Shown: one piece after another, positions 55,752 to 64,000 of the stretch
Layout of the letters: each line of letters begins with the position of its first letter
Numbering within the stretch: position 1 is the stretch's first letter
NCBI GenBank assembly: GCA_028564925.1
Contig: CM053032.1
Span: 115,273,490 to 115,337,489, forward strand
DNA length: 64,000 bases
Reading direction: 5' to 3'
Origin: Lithobates sylvaticus
Taxonomy: Eukaryota > Chordata > Amphibia > Anura > Ranidae
The notes under the pieces: generated by a model
Told to the model about the DNA's origin: nothing
Database searches by the model: none
What the model saw: only the letters and a program-made list of their open reading frames with translations
Program-made: the position numbers and the translations under genes

Positions 55752-56402
55752 TTAAGGGCTGGGGGGGCCCTCCCCGCCTCCATCCATCCATGCAGACCAC
55801 ACTTTAGTGAATTTAGCAGGGCAATTTCTGCTTTCATATGTAATTTTGTAAAGAGGCAGCGCTCTATTCACGGTGGATTCCCAAGTGGCCCCAGTGGGCA
55901 CCTCCGGACCCCTCCAACGCAAAAGGATCTCTCGTCTGGCATAGAACAGTAGGAAAGTTATGCACAGTTTGGTGTATCTATCCCCCTCCACGTCTCCAAG
56001 GTGGCTAAGCAGGAAGAACAGGGGGTCCAGCATAAGATCTAGACCAGCTTTTTTCCCCACAGTGTCGGCCACCGCCCTCCAATAAGGCTGGATCCTCGGG
56101 CAGGTCCATACCATGTGAAGAAAGGAGCCACTGGCTTGGTTGCATCGCGTACACATTGGGTCCAGGGAGGGATAAATCTTGGCAAGTCTCTGCGGGGTAT
56201 AATATGCCCTATGCAGGAACTTTAGTTGGATAAAGTGGTCCCTGGATGCAATCATGGACGGGATGTAAGCGGAGACCAGGTCCTCCCAGGTTTCTTCCGT
56301 GAGGTCGGGAATGTCAGCCTTCCACTTATGGAAGAGTGTCGTCGTGTTAGTGTCGTGAGCCGCCGTAAGGTAGAAGTACAGAGAGGAGAGGGGTTTCCCC
56401 AT
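55752..56402 (-). pseudogene. LINE ORF2 C-terminal domain
   Basis: 216 codons, including PLSSLYFYLTAAHDTNTTTL, MCTRCNQASGSFLHMVWTCP (the CCHC-like Cys/His cluster) and RREILLRWRG. It continues ORF2 in another frame; the frame change from the preceding piece is near 56430. Confidence 0.85.
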
Positions 56403-56439
56403 AACCGCGGAGCTAAGCAGTCTTTCTATGGAATCAGGT

Positions 56440-58113
56440 TCAAGGGTAATCCTTTCCGGGAACTGCGAGGTGATGCTTCAGTTGCCAGTATCTAAAGAGA
56501 AAGGATTGAGGTAGGTGATACTTCTGCTTCAGGGTCTGAAATGTCGCCACCCTCCCATCCGTCATTACATGTTTAAGGTTCACTATCCCATAACTGGCCC
56601 AGACTGCTGGGTCTGGAACCGAGTTGAGGTGTGGGAGGAGGGGGTTGCCCCATAACGGGGTATGCGGGGAGTGCGTGTGAGGCTTCAGTCCCACAGTTCT
56701 GGAGGTCTGCCACACCCGAATAGTGGTCTTCATAGGGTCAGTGACCCGGGGATGTGCCCTGGGTCCCCTATAGACTAGGTTGGAGAGGGCCGCGTATGAT
56801 CCCAGGAGAGCTGCTTCAAGTGTTACTGCAGGGTTCAACTTAGGTTGAGAGAACCACCACCGGACTGTTAAAAGGACTGCTGCCCAGTAGTAAACCAGGA
56901 AGTTCGGGAGAGCTAGACCCCCCGCGGACAGAGGGAGGTACAGAGAACGTCTGGCCACCCGGGGAGGGCGTCCTGCCCAGATAAAAGAAGTCACTATGCT
57001 GTCTATCTTCCTAAAAAAGGAGCGGGGGATAGGCGTGGGCGTCTGTCGGAAGAAGTATAAAAATGTGGGTAGATAAATCATTTTTATTAAGTTGCCTCTC
57101 CCTACTGGAGTGAGGGGGAGGTTGCGCCAATTAGTGCAGCTTTGCGTCAGTTGAGTCAAGAGAGGGAGTAAATTCCTAGCTATGTAGCCTTTCGTTGTGG
57201 AACCTATTTTAACCCCTAAGTATGTAAAGGTCTCTACCCACTGCAAGGGCGTGTGGGAGGGGGGCTGCGGTGCCAAGGGGCGTAGTGAGAATAGGATTGA
57301 TTTGTCCCAGTTAATGCGAACCCCTGAATATTGTGCAAACTTATCATATTGTGCCAGAGCCGAGTCAAGGGAGGTGGAACTATCAGCGAGGTAAAGCAGG
57401 GAATCGTCCGCGTATAAGGAGAGTTTTTCTTCTAGGGAATCTACCCGTATACCTTTAATTTGGGGGTCCTTCCTAATGTGTGCTGCAAGGGGCTCAAGGG
57501 CGAGGGCAAAGAGGGTTGGAGACAGGGGACATCCCTGGCGGGTCCCTCGCTCAAGGAGAAAGGGAGCCGACAGTGTGCCATCTGTGCGTATACGGGCCCT
57601 GGGGTGCGCATACAGCATTTGGAGCCATCCGAGGAACTTCGGGCCAAAGCCGTATCTGGAGATGACCGACCAGAGGTAGCCCCACTCGACCGAGTCGAAA
57701 GCCTTCTCTGCGTCGAGTGAGGCCACCACCCCCGAGGTGTCTGGGGCTGCGCATGCAATATGGGTATGCAGCCGACGGATATTAATATCCGTGCCCCGTC
57801 CCGGCATGAACCCGGTCTGGTCTGGATGGACCAGGGCCGTGATAACTGTGTTTAGCCGGTTTGCCAGGACCTTCGCTACTACCTTGACATCAACATTAAG
57901 GAGGGAAATGGGGCGGTAGGAGGAACAGAGTAGGGGGTCCTTGCCTGGCTTAGGGATGACCACTATCACGGCTTCACTCATGGAGTCTGGCAGGGATCCT
58001 AATTCTGCGGCCTGTGTCAGTGTTTGCAAGAGTTTGGGGGCTATGTCCTCCAAATATGTCTTGTAGAATTCCACCGGGAGTCCGTCCGGGCCTGGTGTTT
58101 TGTTTGTCTGCAT
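56440..58113 (-). CDS. LINE ORF2: reverse transcriptase, long open frame
   Basis: 557 codons. Motifs in order: NKTPGPDGLPVEFYKTYL, SYRPISLLNVDVKVVAKVLA, TGFMPGRGTDINIRRLHT, LDAEKAFDSVEWGYLW, GTRQGCPLSPTLFALALEPL, and the active-site YADD at about 57405, then the thumb (VRINWDKSILFS). It copies LINE RNA at a nicked target. The frame is intact over the whole polymerase, but it is separated from the endonuclease frame upstream by breaks between 58113 and 58314. Confidence 0.9.
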   Translation of the reverse strand: MQTNKTPGPDGLPVEFYKTYLEDIAPKLLQTLTQAAELGSLPDSMSEAVIVVIPKPGKDPLLCSSYRPISLLNVDVKVVAKVLANRLNTVITALVHPDQTGFMPGRGTDINIRRLHTHIACAAPDTSGVVASLDAEKAFDSVEWGYLWSVISRYGFGPKFLGWLQMLYAHPRARIRTDGTLSAPFLLERGTRQGCPLSPTLFALALEPLAAHIRKDPQIKGIRVDSLEEKLSLYADDSLLYLADSSTSLDSALAQYDKFAQYSGVRINWDKSILFSLRPLAPQPPSHTPLQWVETFTYLGVKIGSTTKGYIARNLLPLLTQLTQSCTNWRNLPLTPVGRGNLIKMIYLPTFLYFFRQTPTPIPRSFFRKIDSIVTSFIWAGRPPRVARRSLYLPLSAGGLALPNFLVYYWAAVLLTVRWWFSQPKLNPAVTLEAALLGSYAALSNLVYRGPRAHPRVTDPMKTTIRVWQTSRTVGLKPHTHSPHTPLWGNPLLPHLNSVPDPAVWASYGIVNLKHVMTDGRVATFQTLKQKYHLPQSFLFRYWQLKHHLAVPGKDYP

Positions 58114-58313
58114 TCCCTTGAGGGCTGACTGTATCTCTCTATCTTTATTGGGGCATCTAATTTGTTAGCGGTGGCGGTATTGAGGACCGGTATGTCTATT
58201 TCGTCAAGGTAGTTCACGAGGTCGGTCTGGTCGTAGGATACCCTGGAGGTGTAAAGGTGTTGGTAATAGTTGGCGAAGCATTGGTTGATGTCCTGGGGGG
58301 TAGATAGTAAGGT

Positions 58314-59498
58314 TCAATCCGGACCCTGTATTTGGGCAATGGTCGCCATACCAGACTGTTCTTTAGACAGCCATGCCAAGAGGCGTCCTGTTTTTTCTCC
58401 CTGTTCAAAAATCCGTTGGGATTGGTGAAGGAGCTTCTTATGCGTAAGGGCCGTGTGTATGAGTAAAGCTTGTTGTGTCAGGGATTGAAGTTGGATATAG
58501 TGTGATGGGTCCCGGGTTCTAACATAGAGAGCCTCTTCCTCAGGCGCCTCCCTCTCCACCCTCTCCAAATCTGCCCTCCGCTCCCTACGCACCGCCGCAA
58601 TAATGGACTGATAGTGGCCCCTCGATGAGGCCTTAAAGGCTTCCCATGTAAAATTCATTCCAGTTGACCCGGAATTTGCTTCCCAAAACAGTGTCAGCGT
58701 ATCATGGAACCTAGTCTCCACATCTGCGTCAGTAACCCAGAACCTAGAGAGTCTCCAGAGTCTGTCCGATGGGGCCGAGGTCAGCTCCAGGGAGAGCAGT
58801 ATTGGGGCGTGGTCCGAAATTCCTGTAGGGAGGATAGTGATGTTCCGGACTCTGGGGAGGACAGGGGCCGCCACATATGCAAGGTCAATTCTAGAGAATG
58901 ACCTGTGTGTGGCAGAGTGACAAGTGAACATTCTGGACTGGGGGTGCCTCCACATCCACACATCCGTAAATCCATAGGTGTCCGCCCAGGCTGCCAGTCC
59001 TTGACGGGTTGCGCCTGCAGCTGCACACCTATCCCTGTCAGAGTCCGGGACAAGGTTGAAGTCCCCCATCAGTACCACATTATCCGGAGGGAATTGAGCT
59101 AGCTTGGCCGTAAGTAGGTTCAGGAGTTTGATGGAGGCGGGGGGGGGGGGGGGCAGGTACACACCCGCTATGACCCAAGGGACACTATGAATCAAGGCAT
59201 ATATCAGTACATATCTGCCGTCAGGGTCTAGGACCAGGTCTAGGAGTTTAAAAGGCAGGGTCTTTGCAACCAGTACACCAACACCCCTAGCAAAATTAGA
59301 GTAGGTAGAGTGGTAGTGGTGTCCCACCCACGGTTTCTTAAGGCTTAGTGTTTTGCTACCCACCAGATGCGTCTCCTGCAACACACATATATGCGGATTG
59401 TGTTTTTTAATGTATTGAAAGACTAAAGACCTTTTTATTGGGGAATTCATACCCCGTGTGTTCCAGGAGAGGACATCAAGTGCAGCCATCGTTATCAT
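58314..59498 (-). CDS. LINE ORF2: apurinic-type endonuclease, open frame
   Basis: 394 codons starting MITMAALDVLSWNTRGMNS. All endonuclease motifs are visible: the Asn in SWNTRG, the Glu in VLQETHL, GDFNLVPD, FSRIDLAY and ISDHAPILLSLEL. The linker follows (LLHQSQRIFEQGEKTGRLLAW). The Met at the start fits a natural ORF2 start, about 0.9 kb after ORF1 ends. Confidence 0.9.
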   Translation of the reverse strand: MITMAALDVLSWNTRGMNSPIKRSLVFQYIKKHNPHICVLQETHLVGSKTLSLKKPWVGHHYHSTYSNFARGVGVLVAKTLPFKLLDLVLDPDGRYVLIYALIHSVPWVIAGVYLPPPPPASIKLLNLLTAKLAQFPPDNVVLMGDFNLVPDSDRDRCAAAGATRQGLAAWADTYGFTDVWMWRHPQSRMFTCHSATHRSFSRIDLAYVAAPVLPRVRNITILPTGISDHAPILLSLELTSAPSDRLWRLSRFWVTDADVETRFHDTLTLFWEANSGSTGMNFTWEAFKASSRGHYQSIIAAVRRERRADLERVEREAPEEEALYVRTRDPSHYIQLQSLTQQALLIHTALTHKKLLHQSQRIFEQGEKTGRLLAWLSKEQSGMATIAQIQGPD

Positions 59499-60394
59499 AC
59501 CACATGTTGTCAGGAGGGTCTTTACACATCTCAGGGTCCGACAGTCTCCATCCAGCTAAAACTGAGCTGGGGAGAATGCAGAGTCCCCACAATAGCGCAT
59601 ACATAATTAGCAACACCGTTTCTCTCATGCCATAGGTAAACATCAACTGGGAGCCAGTAACTCGGCTCAACTTTCCCAAACTCCCCCCCACCCCGCCCCC
59701 CCCCATGCCCCCGGAGGAGGGCTTGTGTCCCAAAACAAGTGTCAGCATATACGCTGAACATGGAGGCTGTGAGCAAGAGGCAACAGGCCCCTTTCCAGTA
59801 AACAGTCAAGTAAACTTTGGAATCAAATGAAGGATACGACCTGAGGATCTCTCGGGTATTTCAGTAGTGTTCTTCATCCGGGCTAATAGTCCAGCATTGT
59901 ACCAAATCAGCTAGGGGCTACATCCAGGTTCCGGGTGGGGGGGGGGGGTAGGCCTCAGAGGGGGGGGAGAAGCGGGGCCAAGGGGTGCAAAAAGACTTGG
60001 GTCCTATAGTGCAGGTGGTTTCCAGGCTGCTCCCTTCCAGCACAGTTCAAGGGGTTATCAATATTCTTGCAATAGGAGAGGGGGGGAAGGGGCAAAGTGG
60101 GGGAGGATCTTGTTCATAGCAGCCGTCTGTCCCTCTAGCTGTATCATAGAATCTCCTGACCCCAGCTCAACAGGGGGGGGGGGTCCCGAAGTGCCAGTGG
60201 AATGGGCAGTCAGGTTCTCTCAATCATGGAGGGGGTTTCAGGGGAGCCCGCTTCAAGACATCATAAGGGGACAGCATGGCTGGCGGGAGATGGTATACCA
60301 TACCAGCACACAATATTCCCCCCTCTGAGTGTGGGTAGCCAAAAGGTCACAGTATCTCTCCCCCCCGGAACATACTCACAGTTAGTAGATGTTG

Positions 60395-61414
60395 TCAGGT
60401 GTACTCAGGTACGCAGTGACTCGGCCCATGCTGTCGCTTCTCTGGGTGAGGTGAAAAATTGGGTGCGTTCTCCATCCTGAACTCGCAGCTTGGCAGGAAA
60501 ACAGGAAAAAGCATGCTGTATTTGATGCCTTTGGCTCTGAGGATGGCCCGCACAGGATCAAAAGACTTCCGTTGCCTCTGTGTTTCAACAGAGTAGTCAG
60601 GAAAGATGAGGATTCTAGCGTTGTCTAGTTTCAGCTCACCCTGAGCCCTGGCCGAGCGGAGCACCGTGTCTCTATTCCTGTAGTGGAGTAATTTAAAGAT
60701 GAAAGTGCGCGGCGGCGCTCCAGGTGGGCCTCTAAGGGCCGGCATCCGATGCGCCCGTTCAATGGAAAAATGAGGGGAGAAACGGGCCCTTGGTAGCAGG
60801 GTGGGGAGAAGTTGCTCCATATAGGCCACCGGATCCGTCCCCTCCACCCCCTCCGGGAGGCCGAGGACCCGGAGATTGTTCCGGCGGTTCCGGTTCTCGG
60901 CCCTCACCTCCAGGGCCTTCACCTTGGACTTGAGGATCTGTAGATCTGTGTGGTGGTCCCGTTGTGCATCTTCCACCCCCGAGATCCGTCTCTCCGTCTC
61001 TGCCACCCGCTCCCTGAATTTGTCCATATCACGGCGGATCAATGCTGTTTCGGCCTGCACATGGTCGATCTTGACCGTGAGTGCCGACCGGCAACCCGCG
61101 ATGGCCTGCATGAGCGCGTCAAAGGACGGAGATCCCTCCTGGATGGCCCCGTCGGAGGATGCTGTCTGTGTCTCCATGTGGCACGTGGGCAATGGCGCAG
61201 GCCCAGGTTTCGGCGGCGTGCGGGCAACTTCCGCGGCTCGTCTCTTTTGGGATCCCTTGTTGCTCCTACGCATTCCCCAAGTGCCCCGGGGAGATGTCCG
61301 GAGGATTGGCAGCAGGTCCCGGGAGAATCCTCTGCAGGATGAGGAAAGGATCAGGATTCGGAGCAGGAGCACAACACGTCCGCTCGCTGCGTCATCTTGG
61401 CCACGCCCCGACAA
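60395..61414 (-). CDS. LINE ORF1: coiled-coil RNA-binding protein
   Basis: 339 codons. After a basic N-terminus (RRSNKGSQKRRAAEVA) comes a long coiled coil (LMQAIAGCRSALTVKIDHVQ, ETALIRRDMDKFRERVAETE), then the RRM-like domain (RRNNLRVLGLPEGVEG, ERAHRMPALRGPPGAPPRTF) and the C-terminal domain (FDPVRAILRAKGIKYSMLFP). The true start is probably the Met at MRRSNKGSQK, because the first residues overlap the LINE 5' end. A frameshift near 60490 changes the last ~30 residues compared with the relative at 47869. Confidence 0.88.
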   Translation of the reverse strand: MSGRGQDDAASGRVVLLLRILILSSSCRGFSRDLLPILRTSPRGTWGMRRSNKGSQKRRAAEVARTPPKPGPAPLPTCHMETQTASSDGAIQEGSPSFDALMQAIAGCRSALTVKIDHVQAETALIRRDMDKFRERVAETERRISGVEDAQRDHHTDLQILKSKVKALEVRAENRNRRNNLRVLGLPEGVEGTDPVAYMEQLLPTLLPRARFSPHFSIERAHRMPALRGPPGAPPRTFIFKLLHYRNRDTVLRSARAQGELKLDNARILIFPDYSVETQRQRKSFDPVRAILRAKGIKYSMLFPVFLPSCEFRMENAPNFSPHPEKRQHGPSHCVPEYT

Positions 61415-61423
61415 AGACGTTTT

Positions 61424-62526
61424 AGAGTGGAAAAAGAGGGCCTTTGCCTACGGTGTGGCTCCTTACCCTTCCTGGACTGTGGGAGCAACGTGCTCTTCCC
61501 ACCAGTAACATTTTAAATAATGTCATCCAGCGAAGCTCCAAATAGCCTCTCACCTTGGAAGGGCAAATCCGGCAGTGCTTTTTTAGATGCCTGGTCCCCA
61601 GACCAGCATTTTAGCCAAATCAGCCCCCGTAGCACCACTGCTGATACTGATGCTCTAGAGAGCAGGGGGACCGTATCCCGAGCCGCATCGCAGGCATACT
61701 TAAGGCCATGCACCAACTGATCATCCAATTCTACGCAGACTGGGGGAAATTGTTGCTTCTCCAATTCACGGTGCAACAACTTTGCCCATTCAGTAAGCGT
61801 CTGCGACACCAAGGCCATGGCCAGCACAGGTCGTAACGCTGACCCCACTACCGTAAACATGGACCGTGCCACTGCCTTGGCCCTCCTGTCGGTAGGGTCC
61901 TTGAAGGCAGGAGTCCCTTCTACTGGAATTGTGGCTACTTTATTTAACCTGGATACCAGGGGGTCAACGACCAGAGTCGTCGTCCATTTTTTCAGGAGGC
62001 ACCGCCATTCTTCTTGGGACTGAAAAGGCCCGCTGTGGGCTTCCCCATTCCTTGTAGATGAACTTATCAAAATAAGTCAAATACAAAAACACCTTAGTTG
62101 TGCGGGCCGGTTTTCGGGACCCAAAAGGGACCTCCACCTCAGCAGAAGTTCCTGCTGCATCCTGTATTCTCAGGGTATCCCACACCGCAGTAATAAGTGC
62201 TCCCACTAGCGCTTTTCCCTGCCCTAACCCGGACACAGAGTCAGTCTCACTGTCCGAACGGTCCTGGTCCGCATCCTCTGACATGTCAGAACAGGGGCCG
62301 CCAGTCACTGCGGGGCCCGAGTCTGAATCAGAGCTTTCCCCAGAAGACGGAAGGGGGCATTTTTTTACCCCCCACACACCGCTTGAGCCCACACACCGCT
62401 TCTACCCTGGCAACATAAGGTCTCCAGGGCCGCCGACAAAGTGTCCATGGGCACCGCAGTTTTAGCAGGTGAGCCTGTTGCAATAACAGGGATGTCTGGG
62501 TAAGAAGCACCAGCTTCTGACGCCAT
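61424..62526 (-). pseudogene. DIRS gag-like region (fossil)
   Basis: It starts near MASEAGASYPDIPV (62526). There is an acidic Ser/Asp-rich stretch, a FIYKEWGSPQR-type segment, and a helical C-terminal part with SRLNKVATIPVEGTPAFKDP and PFQGERLFGASLDDII. This type of sequence occupies the gag position in vertebrate DIRS elements. Broken and cut off from the polymerase part by the LINE. Confidence 0.7.
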
Positions 62527-62710
62527 GCTGACCCTCACTCGCCTGCCACAACTTAGGGACTTAAGGCAAGGTACACAAGTCCCACCCTCCTAGCAGACTG
62601 AGGGGCACCCCCGCAGGACTCACCACCCTGATCGAGTGCTACCCAGAGTAAAAACCGCGCTGTTCTGAGGTAAACAGACACCAGCACTAGAGGTAAATCA
62701 CACTGAGGCT

Positions 62711-62910
62711 ACAAGAAAATGGTCGACGAACCTTCTAGAAAATGGCTGTGGCACAAACACTGCACAGACTACTAGAAAACGACCGCCAAACCTTCTAGAA
62801 AATGGCTGTGGCACAAACACTGCACAGACTACTAGAAAGCGGCCGCCAAACCTTCTAGAAAATGGCTGTGGCACAAACACTGCATAAACTACTAGAAAAT
62901 GGCCTTGGCC
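62711..62910. repeat. 60-bp tandem repeat, ~3.3 units, in the DIRS leader
   Basis: Units start at 62711, 62771 and 62831, plus a partial one, each with ACTAGAAAA..CCGCCAAACC and TTCTAGAAAATGGCTGTGG. Units differ at only a few positions. Confidence 0.9.
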
Positions 62911-63534
62911 TCAGCAAATGGGCGGCAGCCTTACCTCATGTAAAACAGCCCAAACACCTCACAGTGAATAAAAAAGGGCAGAAAAGACAAAAAAAACCTT
63001 AACGGCCAGCGCAGCCCCCTGCTGGAGCCTCCCCCGGAGGACCCCCGGACAGGTACATACACCGCACCTCATGTCCAGTCACACAGCAGCCCCAGCAGGG
63101 GGAGGAGGGAATGAGGGACAGGGAGAGAGGAAAGGGAGAGTGAGACTCCCTAGTCAACCTCCCAGGGAATGCCCAGCTGCTCTGTCCTGCCGAGATAGGG
63201 AGAGCCATACTTACCCCTCCTGTCGGGATTGCTGGACGCATTCCACCTCAGACCCATCACCCGAGCAGTATGGGGTGGCTGCTGGCCACGGCACACTGAC
63301 ACGGACAGCAGTAGCCCGGTCATATGTGTGCCCCGGAGCATAAAGCTCACTGGAGCCGAAGGGGCATGTCGTGGCCAACCCAGGCCGTAGCTAGGGTCTG
63401 CTCACACTCGATGGCCAGGCTGGGGAGACTACCAGGATCTATATTATCCAGCCTGTCACCGAGCCCGGCTGTTGATTGTAGATCACAGGATCAAAAAAAG
63501 TCCTTCTCCTACACTAGGCAGAAAAAAAACTCAG

Positions 63535-63680
63535 CTGCAGGAAGCAGGGCGAGGGGTTATAGCCAGAGGGACCGCCCCCTGGGCGGTGCTGTGCAGTCTT
63601 GCGGTTTTTTACATGCGTTACATGTTCTGCCTAGTCCTCTCCTGAAGTGGCGTAATAACCCTAAGGTCAAGAATTAAAGG
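63535..63680. repeat. DIRS terminal inverted repeat, 5' copy
   Basis: It pairs with 51835-51995 through AGCCAGAGGGACCGCCCCC, GGGCGGTGCTGTGCA, TTACATGTTCTGCC and GTCCTCTCCTGAAGTGG. Similarity is high. Confidence 0.8.
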
Positions 63681-63885
63681 ATGACCCTGCCAATTTCCTC
63701 ATTAGAGCCATGCAGGTGCAGCAGCGGATTGATAATTATTAAACCACTCCCATACTCCTTCACTCTGCACATGGACACAAACACCTTTTTCTTCAGAATA
63801 ACAAAAAGGTAGAAATCTGCAACAAAGCTTGTTAAAATCCCTGCAATGTACATAGATTACCCAGAGGGGAGTTACTCCAATACCA
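63681..63885. other. Intron sequence, nothing recognised
   Basis: Flank of the DIRS element. No motif that I can support. Confidence 0.4.
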
Positions 63886-64000
63886 CGTACACCACGTACA
63901 CAAGCGGATTTTCCGTAGGAAAAATCTTGGATGGTTTTTCCGACGGAATTCCGCTCAAGCTTGGCTTGCATACACACGGTCACACAAAAGTTTGCTGAAC
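63886..64000. mobile_element. Partial MITE-like repeat running off the window
   Basis: CGTACACAAGCGGATTTTCC, GACGGAATTCCG and GCATACACACGG words resemble those of the Harbinger-like MITE at 11555-11981. Only part is visible, so ends and target duplication cannot be checked. Confidence 0.45.

Larger units (their letters stand above)
55352..61408 (-). mobile_element. Full-length Tx1/L1-clade LINE, 6.06 kb, inside the DIRS element
   Basis: The 14-15 bp target duplication lies at 55337-55351 and 61409-61423. The 5' end is GGGGCGTGGCCAAGATG, close to the other two LINEs. The 3' end is ATAAAAAACTTTACTGTT plus a short A run. ORF1, endonuclease, reverse transcriptase and C-terminal parts are all present in order with few breaks. 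Related to, but distinct from, the LINE at 43026. It is among the youngest events in the window. Confidence 0.92.
51788..63680 (-). mobile_element. DIRS-type retroelement, near complete, split by a LINE (fossil)
   Basis: A tyrosine-recombinase retroelement, about 5.8 kb once the LINE is left out. In element order from 63680 down: an end repeat (about 63535-63679), a leader with 60-bp tandem repeats, a gag-like region (about 62526-61424), reverse transcriptase/RNase H (about 55340-53460), recombinase (about 53310-52336), then the other end (51788-51995). The two end repeats are inverted to each other (GGCGGTCCCTCTGGCTATAA and its inverse), and a further internal copy starts at about 52080, as is usual for DIRS. 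It looks almost whole in layout but is broken, with a handful of breaks besides the LINE. Fairly young by the similarity of its ends. Sense to the host gene. Confidence 0.85.

Noticed and set aside
62711-62910. CRISPR array
   Set aside because: Units are contiguous 60-bp tandem copies with no unique spacers, in a vertebrate retroelement.
51788-63680. An endogenous retrovirus
   Set aside because: The ends are inverted rather than direct long repeats, and the 3' gene is a tyrosine recombinase with no DDE integrase, protease or envelope seen. It fits the DIRS class.
1-64000. tRNA, rRNA or other structured RNA genes
   Set aside because: No cloverleaf with A and B boxes, and no rRNA-like blocks were recognised by eye; a covariance-model search was not possible here.

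Overview
This is nuclear DNA of a vertebrate with a large, repeat-rich genome, most likely a ranoid frog. The evidence is the mix of repeats: piggyBac elements with TTAA targets and many short derivatives, Tx1/L1-clade LINEs, DIRS-type tyrosine-recombinase retroelements, a Tc1/mariner copy, and fold-back and TAA/TTA-flanked MITEs. I see nothing bacterial, plasmid or organellar.

The only host gene I can support lies on the minus strand and is almost hidden by repeats. Three short exons (49759-49996, 21027-21116 and 1490-1539) have good splice sites, join in compatible phase (1/1 and 1/1) and end in a stop. Their peptide matches my memory of the C-terminus of ubinuclein (UBN1, possibly UBN2), a subunit of the HIRA histone H3.3 chaperone complex. 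So the window is largely the last two introns (28.6 kb and 19.5 kb) plus at least 14 kb of the intron before them. The 3' UTR lies in 1-1489.

Layout, low to high coordinates. 1-1.5 kb: gene 3' end. 1.8-13.7 kb: MITEs and old repeats, including three TTAA-flanked elements lying end to end (3.8-5.5 kb). 13.7-20.1 kb: a nearly full-length piggyBac with a broken transposase and a 1-kb internal palindrome. 21.0 kb: host exon. 22.8-37.2 kb: an older piggyBac used as a landing pad, holding an inverted-repeat unit with a Tx1 LINE inside and a Tc1 element with a DIRS fragment and a fold-back element inside. 37-43 kb: MITEs, a TG microsatellite, a decayed DIRS fragment and other repeats. 43.0-48.9 kb: a full-length Tx1 LINE with a 14-bp target duplication. 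49.8 kb: host exon. 51.8-63.7 kb: a DIRS-type element with gag-like, RT/RNase H and recombinase parts and inverted ends, split by a 6-kb Tx1 LINE with its own target duplication. The window ends inside another MITE-like repeat.

I found no evidence for a new multi-gene system. The most useful results are the hidden host exons, the nested stack that gives relative ages, and several palindromic structures.
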